Below are positions 1-4,525 of a stretch of DNA of 6,555 nt, piece after piece. Numbering within the stretch: position 1 is the stretch's first letter; each line of letters starts with the position of its first letter. The DNA comes from JACPKO01 sp964406775 (GTDB taxonomy: Bacteria > Patescibacteriota > Microgenomatia > Daviesbacterales > UBA10151). The translations under genes and the position numbers were made by a program. Location of the stretch: contig CAYOSW010000054.1 in NCBI GenBank assembly GCA_964406775.1, positions 1 to 6,555 of the forward strand, read 5' to 3'. Under the pieces are notes generated by a model. The model was not told the DNA's origin. It saw only the letters and a list, made by a program, of their open reading frames with translations, and searched no databases.

Positions 1-10
1 TCTTCAGATA

Positions 11-463
11 TTAACATCCCGAACCGGATACTTTTGCCCCTGTCTCAAAGTCCAATATATCCAACCGCTTTCCGATCTCAACGTGATCCAAAACAGGAAA
101 GTTAAACTCAGGTTTCTCGCCTGAAATTTTTACCTCAAGATTATCCGCTTCGCCTTTCCCGGCAGGCGCTTTTTCCGAAGGTAAATTTGGAATTTCATTA
201 AGAAGAGCTTTAAATTCCTTTTCTGATGTTTCAAGTTCCGGTTCTAAACTTTTTAACTCTTCTTTTATGGCTTTACCGCGCTCAAAATTTTCCTTACTTA
301 GGGTGTTTCTTTCCTGTCTTAATCCTTCAACTTTTTGCAAAGTCTCGAGTCTTTTTTTATCAAGCTCTAAAACGGTATCGATTTTTGACACATCGAAATT
401 TTTCTTGGCGACTTCCTGTTTTACTTTGTCCGTTTCTTCTCTTATTAATTTAATGTCAATCAT
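11..463 (-). CDS. serS: Seryl-tRNA synthetase, N-terminal part (interrupted by in-frame TAA near window edge)
   Basis: Seryl-tRNA synthetase charges tRNA-Ser with serine in the cytoplasm. The 150 residues seen match the SerRS N-terminus: opening MIDIKLIREE, then a long charged helical hairpin (about residues 28-92, including GLRQERNTLSKE), which is the coiled-coil arm that grips the long variable arm of tRNA-Ser, then IPNLP (91-95) and the linker VLDHVEIGKRLDILDFETGA leading to KVSGSG. The class II catalytic domain (about 270 residues more) should follow but lies beyond the left edge. A TAA stop occurs at 13-11, and the same frame continues after it as Tyr-Leu-Lys, which fits the expected ...SGSGFYYLK... 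of the family. The gene is therefore either a nonsense-mutated pseudogene or a base error at a contig end. The start ATG overlaps the stop of the upstream HD gene (ATGA). Identity is confident; integrity is not. Confidence 0.88.
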   Translation of the reverse strand: MIDIKLIREETDKVKQEVAKKNFDVSKIDTVLELDKKRLETLQKVEGLRQERNTLSKENFERGKAIKEELKSLEPELETSEKEFKALLNEIPNLPSEKAPAGKGEADNLEVKISGEKPEFNFPVLDHVEIGKRLDILDFETGAKVSGSGC

Positions 464-1044
464 AGTCCAATTTCAGATGATATACCCTGCATAGCCTTTA
501 GCGCAATTCCCACAAATTCCGGGAGGGGAATATTTAAATCTTCCTCACAAGCTAAAATTTGTTCCCGCTTCGCTCCCTTAGCAAAAGACGGATTTTTAAT
601 TTTTTTCAAAACCGACTCAACTGTTACGGTTGCTAATTTTTTTTCAGGTTGAACCAAAGCACAGGCAGTTATAATTCCGGAAGTATCATCTGCGCAGTAA
701 ACGGCTTTTTCCATAATATTATCGCGGGTAGGCTTTACTCCCCAATGATGAGCTCTGATTCCCTCAATTATTCTTTCGGAAACTCCCAGTTCTCTTAATT
801 TTTGAGCAGTCACTTCGGTATGTTTGGTTAAATCCTTTTCAACTAACTCATAATCCGCATCGTGCAGGAGCCCCACCACTCCCCACTCTTCCTCATTAAA
901 TTCGGTTTCAGGTAAATCCGGATGCTTTTCTTTCAAGTATTTACAAAGATGCTTCATAATCGCCTCAACTGCTATCCCGTGTCTAATTAAATTAGGATTT
1001 TTTATCATTTCGTTAAGTAATTTATTTGCGTCTTCCCGTTTCAT
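460..1044 (-). CDS. HD-domain (HDIG-type) metal-dependent phosphohydrolase
   Basis: This 194-residue protein is a single HD domain. The metal-ligand pattern is visible in order: H22 in RHGIAVEA, the H61-D62 pair in GLLHDADYE, H75 (KHTEV), H99/H100 (RAHHWG) and D119/D120 (YCADDTSG). The family binds one or two divalent metals and hydrolyses phosphate esters, often nucleotides; the substrate here is unknown. The tail (SVLKKIKNPSFAKGAKREQI, then AMQGISSEIGL) resembles stand-alone HDIG proteins found widely in bacteria. No signal peptide or membrane segment is seen, so it is probably cytoplasmic. It lies between lysS and serS with ATGA overlaps at both ends, so translation is probably coupled across the three genes. 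Its place between two aminoacyl-tRNA synthetases suggests, but does not prove, a housekeeping role linked to nucleotide or tRNA metabolism. The family call is firm; the specific function is unknown. Confidence 0.88.
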   Translation of the reverse strand: MKREDANKLLNEMIKNPNLIRHGIAVEAIMKHLCKYLKEKHPDLPETEFNEEEWGVVGLLHDADYELVEKDLTKHTEVTAQKLRELGVSERIIEGIRAHHWGVKPTRDNIMEKAVYCADDTSGIITACALVQPEKKLATVTVESVLKKIKNPSFAKGAKREQILACEEDLNIPLPEFVGIALKAMQGISSEIGL

Positions 1045-2600
1045 ATTGCTTTGCTGATTATTTCCATAACTTTTTCCTTGGGATATTGTCTCAGGAATGC
1101 TCCTGCTTTCGGACCGAAATCTTTTCCGATTAATACCTGATATATTGCCTGAAAGCCGGATTTCGGATTGATGCCTTCGGACTTAGTTAATTCATAAAGT
1201 TTCATCTGTAATTCTTCGGCATCCGAATCCTGATCTATCAGATTTATAACTTCCTTAAGATATTTTTTTTGCGCGTCAGACAATTCAAACTTGCTCTCTT
1301 CATCTTCATTCAGACCTAATTTCAAATCAGACGGCGCAAATTTTTCCAACCAAATTTTTGCATACTTAGTCCTCTCATTTAAAATATTTTTTTCCGTCCC
1401 GTTTAAATCGGAACCTTTTATTTCAGCAAATTTCTTATGCAGATCAATACCCGGCTGCTGAATGAAATTCGCAACATCCCGGAATCTCGGTAAAAATATT
1501 TTTTGTTTTTCGGGAAGATCTCCTATGTGGCTCATCTCAAAAGCTCTTGATAAATCTTCATTGCCTCCATCTGTATATGAAGTAAAACACCGGTCATATT
1601 CATCAAATAGATCGGGGATCGCCATCGTTCCCTGAGGATCAAAATTTATTTGTTGATTGTAATCATATCTTGAAAAAAGAAATCTGATCAGTTCGGGAGG
1701 AAGCATACCTTGTGCATCACGAGCTTTTAAACCCAGTCCTTTTGAAGTCGACATTTTTTTACCGCCGATTAAAACAAATTCGTACTGAGGCGAAAACGGT
1801 TGGGGATAGTTGAATACATCTTTGCACAATGCTTTAGCAACATCCAAAGATCCTCCTGCTGAAGTATGATCTTTGCCTGCACCTTCAACTGTTACACCTA
1901 GAACTTTCCAGTGTGCCGGCCAATCCACTTTCCAGGGTAATTTTCCGTTTCCTCCGAAAGGCGAAATTTTACCCTCGTTTCCGCAACCGTTAGCCCATTT
2001 CACAAGTTCCGGTTCGCATTTGTAGGAGACAAGTTTTCCGTCCCAGGAATAAACTCTTGTCGTTCCGAGCTTTCCGCAGTTTTCGCAAATCACCTGAAGT
2101 GGGAGCCATCCGGCCTCTCTTTTTTTACTTCCGGCGACAGTCTCATAAATATCCTGTATCTTTTCAGCGTTGTCCAGAGCCAGCTTAATAACCTCATCAA
2201 ATTTCCCTTCTTTATACATATCGTATGAGGACAAATACTCAGCCTGTATCCCCAAACTATCTAAAACTTTTTTGAAATCCCGGGCAAAATATTCACCGAA
2301 ATTTTGATACCCTTCTACAGGTGAGGGTGCCAGCCGCAAAGGGAATCCTAAATACTGGGCCATACTTTCTTTAAACTCAGGAGACAGCTCATCGATCACA
2401 TCAAAATCATTCCAGATATAAGTATATTTTGTATCAACCCCGGCTTGTTTTAACGCCTTATAAATTAAGTCGTGGAAAACCGGCCCTTTTAAGGATCCGA
2501 TTGTGGGATACCCCGATAATGTTTTCATATCATCGACGTAATAGGGTTTGAATTTCCCCGATCCGATTATTTCTCTTGCCAATTTATCAGCCCAGTACAT
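1041..2600 (-). CDS. lysS: Lysyl-tRNA synthetase, class I
   Basis: This 519-residue protein attaches lysine to tRNA-Lys and is of the class I (archaeal-type, tRNA-synt_1f) form, not the common bacterial class II. The Rossmann catalytic core carries a HIGH-equivalent at residues 33-36, read as T-I-G-S, and a clear KMSTSKG loop at 282-288. AGKDHTSAGGSLD (241-253) is a class I LysRS signature. Four cysteines (C172, C175, C195, C206) form a zinc-ribbon insertion before it. The helical C-terminus, with FQAIYQVLIGKDFGPKAGAF, is the typical anticodon-binding end of this family. Length is normal. The ATG at 2600 is supported by a TATAAT box 9 bases upstream; no SD is present. Its stop overlaps the ATG of the HD gene (ATGA), so it heads the lysS-HD-serS operon. 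The replaced first His of HIGH is unusual, but TrpRS enzymes with TIGN are active. Confidence 0.93.
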   Translation of the reverse strand: MYWADKLAREIIGSGKFKPYYVDDMKTLSGYPTIGSLKGPVFHDLIYKALKQAGVDTKYTYIWNDFDVIDELSPEFKESMAQYLGFPLRLAPSPVEGYQNFGEYFARDFKKVLDSLGIQAEYLSSYDMYKEGKFDEVIKLALDNAEKIQDIYETVAGSKKREAGWLPLQVICENCGKLGTTRVYSWDGKLVSYKCEPELVKWANGCGNEGKISPFGGNGKLPWKVDWPAHWKVLGVTVEGAGKDHTSAGGSLDVAKALCKDVFNYPQPFSPQYEFVLIGGKKMSTSKGLGLKARDAQGMLPPELIRFLFSRYDYNQQINFDPQGTMAIPDLFDEYDRCFTSYTDGGNEDLSRAFEMSHIGDLPEKQKIFLPRFRDVANFIQQPGIDLHKKFAEIKGSDLNGTEKNILNERTKYAKIWLEKFAPSDLKLGLNEDEESKFELSDAQKKYLKEVINLIDQDSDAEELQMKLYELTKSEGINPKSGFQAIYQVLIGKDFGPKAGAFLRQYPKEKVMEIISKAI

Positions 2601-2607
2601 ATGGGCT
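2589..2607 (-). other. Inverted repeat framing the lysS start codon
   Basis: A six-base perfect inverted repeat (AGCCCA and TGGGCT) with a seven-base spacer places the lysS AUG in the loop of a potential hairpin. It could form in RNA only if transcription begins upstream of about 2607; the TATAAT at 2610-2615 predicts a start near 2603, which would remove most of the 5' arm. It may therefore be coincidental or act at the DNA level. Confidence 0.3.
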
Positions 2608-2609
2608 TA

Positions 2610-2615
2610 ATTATA
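2610..2615 (-). promoter_or_regulatory. Putative -10 box of the lysS operon, probably leaderless
   Basis: A perfect TATAAT reads on the minus strand and is separated by 9 bases from the lysS ATG at 2600. With usual sigma-70 spacing, transcription would start near 2603, leaving only a few bases of leader, and no SD exists. The 17-base upstream hexamer is TTTCAA (2638-2633), a weak -35. The -10 match and spacing are seen; the start point is inferred. Confidence 0.5.
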
Positions 2616-2645
2616 TTCTGTCTGAGGCTGAATTGAAAGAATAAA

Positions 2646-2674
2646 TTGACAAAGAGATCTATAATTTTATCTAT
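2646..2674 (+). promoter_or_regulatory. Putative promoter of the M41-like peptidase gene
   Basis: Two readings are possible. A perfect TATAAT at 2660-2665 lies 9 bases before the ATG at 2675, predicting a start near 2672 and an almost leaderless mRNA, but it lacks a well-spaced -35. Alternatively a perfect TTGACA at 2646-2651 pairs with TATCTA at 2668-2673 (16-base spacer), giving a start near 2680 and initiation at the second in-frame ATG, 2687. Neither start has an SD. It is divergent from the lysS promoter across a 74-base gap. Confidence 0.5.
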
Positions 2675-3232
2675 ATGAATCTCGAGATGCAGGTTTCACC
2701 GGGCATCAGAAAAACCGGAGAGGGATTAACTGTTATAACAAGAAAAGTTACACCCCTAATGGATGTTATCCCGGGCTCAACCTCAGATCACGAAGCCAGA
2801 CACGCAGTAGTAGCTTTCAGAACGGGAAGCTGGGTTATTGATGCAACCAGAATTGCCGGTGACGGATTCTCAGGAAGAGTCCGGCTCAATGAATTTAATG
2901 CTGTTGCATTTATGGCCTCAAAAGGCTGTAGCGGAAACTCCTATGACGAGTGGGTTGTAGGCACGGTTATGAGACGGGATACAAACGCAGCCGCTTCCGC
3001 AGCTAAAAGCATACTTCACGAAAATCACAGAGAGGTATTAGCGGTGGCCAGATTGATTGAAGCTGAAGGAACTGTTTCGGGAGATAGAATCTGGAATGCA
3101 ATGCAAAGAGCGTCGGATCCCGAACTTGAAGTAAACGTAATCGGCAGAAACGGTTTTAGAGCAACAGCCAGAACGCGCCAAAGTTACGGTTATTTTATTT
3201 CTGTGGGTCTCCCTGATCCGAAGAATAGTTAG
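2675..3232 (+). CDS. Small stand-alone M41 (FtsH)-like zinc peptidase domain protein
   Basis: This 185-residue protein has no confident named family, but it carries the landmarks of an FtsH-type peptidase in the right order. HEARHAVVAF (39-48) is an HExxH zinc motif, replacing the usual HEAGHA of FtsH. It is followed by a strand resembling FtsH's post-motif strand (VIDATRIAGDGFSGRVRL, 54-71), a helix where FtsH has LAGRAAEE (VAFMASKGCSGNSYDE), then GTVMRRDTNAAASAA (96-110). D102 there sits where FtsH has its third zinc ligand (Asp). ILHENHREVLAVARLIEAEG and TVSGDRI resemble the C-terminal helices of M41. There is no AAA+ domain, membrane anchor or signal peptide. If active it would be a soluble, ATP-independent peptidase; it could instead be a degenerate or regulatory domain. 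The start may be M1 (2675) or M5 (2687). The gene stands alone, divergent from lysS. The zinc motif is seen; the family call is inferred. Confidence 0.65.
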   Translation: MNLEMQVSPGIRKTGEGLTVITRKVTPLMDVIPGSTSDHEARHAVVAFRTGSWVIDATRIAGDGFSGRVRLNEFNAVAFMASKGCSGNSYDEWVVGTVMRRDTNAAASAAKSILHENHREVLAVARLIEAEGTVSGDRIWNAMQRASDPELEVNVIGRNGFRATARTRQSYGYFISVGLPDPKNS

Positions 3233-3286
3233 ATTACTTTTAATTTTTAGGGTAAAAATCATATTAATTTGAATAAGGTAATACTA

Positions 3287-3388
3287 ATGTCTCTACATCT
3301 TCGGTGGTATCTGAGGCTAAAATCTGATAAAATTCAGAGGATCCTGAATTTGTACTGGACGCGGAAGCATCATTCAGGTAGTTTATGA
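3287..3388 (+). CDS. Possible 33-residue small ORF, unknown
   Basis: An ATG at 3287 is preceded by AAGG at 3275-3278 with an 8-base gap, a reasonable SD in a window where SDs are rare. The ORF encodes a basic peptide beginning MSLHLRWYLRLKSDK and ending TRKHHSGSL, closed by TGA one base before the duplicated tRNA 5' sequence. In the second repeat copy the corresponding frame reads TRKRHLGDL and also ends in TGA, but the substitutions change residues, so coding conservation is not supported. No membrane segment or known motif is seen. It is quite possibly spurious, because it runs through DNA with hairpins and tRNA-like repeats. Confidence 0.2.
   Translation: MSLHLRWYLRLKSDKIQRILNLYWTRKHHSGSL
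3330..3351. other. Hairpin with 8-base stem
   Basis: AAATTCAG and CTGAATTT form a perfect 8-base inverted repeat around the 6-base loop AGGATC. It is not followed by a T-run, so it is not a typical intrinsic terminator. Its function is unknown. Confidence 0.4.
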
Positions 3389-3402
3389 GGCGCGTTCGTC
3401 TA
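3358..3402 (+). repeat. 45-base direct repeat, copy 1 (orphan tRNA-Glu 5' end)
   Basis: The segment matches 3440-3484 at 40 of 45 positions, and all five differences are transitions. Its last 14 bases (3389-3402) are identical to the first 14 bases of tRNA-Glu, but the rest of the tRNA does not follow directly. The 82-base offset is close to one tRNA length plus a spacer, so this may be a decayed tandem tRNA copy or a duplicated promoter and 5' end. Confidence 0.75.
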
Positions 3403-3428
3403 CTTTTGGATCTTTGATTCAAAAGAGA
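3399..3428. other. Hairpin inside the inter-repeat segment
   Basis: CTTTTG (3403-3408) pairs with CAAAAG (3420-3425) over an 11-base loop. The stem extends by TCT/AGA past a bulged A at 3402. It lies between the two 45-base repeat copies and begins inside the orphan tRNA 5' sequence. No terminator T-run follows. Confidence 0.35.
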
Positions 3429-3439
3429 TTCGTGGCCTT

Positions 3440-3484
3440 GACGCGGAAGCGTCATTTGGGTGATTTATGAGGCGCGTTCGTCTA
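3440..3484 (+). repeat. 45-base direct repeat, copy 2 (runs into tRNA-Glu)
   Basis: This copy covers the 31 bases upstream of tRNA-Glu plus the first 14 bases of the tRNA. It opens with a perfect hairpin at 3440-3453 (GACGC, GGAA tetraloop, GCGTC); copy 1 has one mismatch in that stem. The part just before the tRNA probably carries tRNA promoter elements, but no strong -10 is visible. Confidence 0.75.
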
Positions 3485-3544
3485 GTGGCCTAGGACGTCG
3501 GATTCTCATTCCGAAAATCACGGGTTCAACTCCCGTACGCGCTA
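3471..3544 (+). tRNA. tRNA-Glu (anticodon CTC)
   Basis: The sequence folds as a full cloverleaf: acceptor GGCGCGT (3471-3477) with ACGCGCT (3537-3543); D arm GTC...GAC (3480-3496) with loop GG; anticodon stem TCGGA/TCCGA (3498-3502, 3510-3514) around loop TTCTCAT, giving anticodon CTC at 3505-3507; five-base variable loop; T arm ACGGG/CCCGT with loop TTCAACT. CTC reads GAG, and the body (acceptor followed by TCGTCTA, GGAC) resembles bacterial tRNA-Glu. The first pair is G1-U72 and base 73 is A, both unusual for tRNA-Glu, and CCA is not encoded, so it must be added after transcription. It probably decodes GAG beside a TTC isoacceptor elsewhere. Confidence 0.93.
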
Positions 3545-3572
3545 CAAAAAAAGAGATTCTTATTGAGATTGA

Positions 3573-3601
3573 TTGAATTCCAAAAAAGGCTCTGATATTA
3601 T
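3573..3601 (+). promoter_or_regulatory. Sigma-70-type promoter of the 148-residue protein gene (leaderless)
   Basis: TTGAAT (3573-3578) and TATTAT (3596-3601) are separated by an ideal 17-base spacer. The predicted start of transcription, about seven bases after the -10, coincides with the ATG at 3608, so the mRNA is probably leaderless. No SD is present, consistent with that. It lies just downstream of tRNA-Glu, so read-through from the tRNA is also possible. Confidence 0.6.
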
Positions 3602-3607
3602 CCCCTG

Positions 3608-4054
3608 ATGAGCTTAGTTGAGATAAATGCAGACACCCAACCGGACAATCCTAATAAGGAAACAGCTGAGCTCCAAAAGAAAGAAGCTCTGGCGGTTATC
3701 GGTGAGATTGCAATAACCGGAACCTCAAGGCTTTGGGGTGAAATCATTGAAAGACACGCCTCGTTTTCGGAACAGCCAGATGCACAACTAACGGATCAGC
3801 AGAGGGCGGATATGCAGGGAGCTTCACAAGCATTTCTTGAAGCGTTCGGTCCGTTGTATGGACAGACAATTTTAACTTTTTGGGAGATACGCAAACCGGT
3901 CAGAGAAGGTAAGGTAAGTTTTGAATTGGTTGCAAGAACCAGAGAAGCAAGACAAGCCAGGATAATTGCACAGACATTGGGAGGCGGGGAGCCATTAAGA
4001 GTTAGCGGTCTTAATCCGCAGACAGGACGGCTAATCAGATTTCCCGGATCCTAG
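3608..4054 (+). CDS. Hypothetical protein, 148 residues
   Basis: I do not recognise this protein. The N-terminus (1-25) is polar and probably flexible (NADTQPDNPNKETAELQKK). A helical stretch follows (ALAVIGEIAITGTSRLWGEIIERHASF), then another likely helix after a QLTDQQRADMQGASQAF segment, leading to FGPLYGQTILTFWEIRKP. The C-terminal third is basic and Arg-rich (ARTREARQARIIAQ), with a Gly-rich turn (LGGGEP) and the ending GRLIRFPGS. There is no signal peptide, membrane span, cysteine cluster or recognisable catalytic motif. The start is supported by a well-spaced promoter whose predicted start point is the ATG itself. It is probably real: a promoter, a long open frame and plausible composition. 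It is convergent with the HAD gene, with only 6 bases between stops. The basic C-terminus might bind nucleic acid, but that is a guess. Confidence 0.65.
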   Translation: MSLVEINADTQPDNPNKETAELQKKEALAVIGEIAITGTSRLWGEIIERHASFSEQPDAQLTDQQRADMQGASQAFLEAFGPLYGQTILTFWEIRKPVREGKVSFELVARTREARQARIIAQTLGGGEPLRVSGLNPQTGRLIRFPGS

Positions 4055-4060
4055 CGGGGT

Positions 4061-4525
4061 TTATAATTTTTCCAAATATTGAATCAGATCTTTGTTTGAC
4101 AAATAAAGGTGTGTTTTAACTCCAACTAATTTCGCGGCTTCAATATTACTTTCGGTGTCATCAGTAAAAAATATCTCCTCCGGTAAAACCTTTAAATCAT
4201 CGGCTATAAATTTATAAGATTCCGGATCTTTTTTGCTGATACCCAATTTACTTGCCGAATATATTTTAGAAAATAACGGATCAACCTGCTCCCTAATTAA
4301 AGGATCATTTTGAATAATATCGGTAGTAAAAATATACAACTTAAACTTATTTTTAAGACTCTTTAAAAAAACCAAAAGTTCTTTATTTAACTCAAAGTAA
4401 TTGAATAAATAATAACTTTCCTGATCCTTCAATTCCCGGTGTAATTTATTCAAACTGCCGGAAAAATTCTGATCAGTCGGGTGAAGTAAAACTCTGGAAA
4501 AATCAAAAAGAAGAACCTTAATCAT
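4061..4525 (-). CDS. HAD-superfamily hydrolase (small, altered motif I)
   Basis: This 154-residue protein has the HAD fold landmarks: motif I LLFDFSRVLL with nucleophile D8, motif II IFTTD (T67/T68), motif III lysine around K98/K99 (ISKKDPESYK), and motif IV FFTDDTESN with D122-D123. The usual second motif I Asp (DxD) is Ser10. Some active HADs, such as the DxG variants, also lack it, so activity remains possible but with altered chemistry. The protein is short and has only a reduced cap, unlike typical 200-250-residue phosphatases. Family members are cytoplasmic phosphatases or related hydrolases; the substrate is unknown. The ATG follows the TAA of the PLP-enzyme gene directly, with a GAGAG-like SD about 5 bases upstream inside that gene, so the two are co-transcribed and probably translationally coupled. 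It is the last gene of the minus-strand operon. Confidence 0.82.
   Translation of the reverse strand: MIKVLLFDFSRVLLHPTDQNFSGSLNKLHRELKDQESYYLFNYFELNKELLVFLKSLKNKFKLYIFTTDIIQNDPLIREQVDPLFSKIYSASKLGISKKDPESYKFIADDLKVLPEEIFFTDDTESNIEAAKLVGVKTHLYLSNKDLIQYLEKL

Larger units (their letters stand above)
3233..3470. other. Structured intergenic region between the M41-like gene and tRNA-Glu
   Basis: About 240 bases hold no convincing long gene. They contain one candidate 33-residue ORF, three possible hairpins (3330-3351, 3399-3428, 3440-3453) and the first copy plus most of the second copy of a 45-base repeat linked to the tRNA. No clear U-tract terminator follows the M41-like gene. The region may hold decayed tRNA copies or an unrecognised RNA. 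Confidence 0.5.

Noticed and set aside
226..494. Plus-strand open frames opposite serS (226-453 and 267-494)
   Set aside because: They lie antisense to the well-identified serS, are hydrophobic and Phe/Leu/Ser-rich as expected from the reverse of a charged coiled coil, and lack promoter or SD.
460..1044. Alternative genetic code with TGA read as glycine
   Set aside because: TGA ends both lysS and the HD gene at family-typical C-termini within ATGA overlaps, so it acts as a stop.
3038..3262. Minus-strand 74-codon frame opposite the M41-like gene
   Set aside because: It is antisense to a gene with coherent motifs; its composition (Ser/Arg/Ile-rich) looks like a shadow and no start signals are seen.
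3264..3455. Minus-strand 63-codon frame across the repeat region
   Set aside because: It spans both hairpins and the tRNA-linked repeats, has low-complexity Ser/Thr runs and no SD.
3358..3484. CRISPR array
   Set aside because: Only two repeat copies with mismatches, containing tRNA sequence, and a single spacer; no cas genes nearby.
4044..4075. Possible bidirectional terminator between the convergent genes
   Set aside because: Only a 4-base CCCG/CGGG stem with an 8-base loop and a broken T-rich tail; too weak to call.
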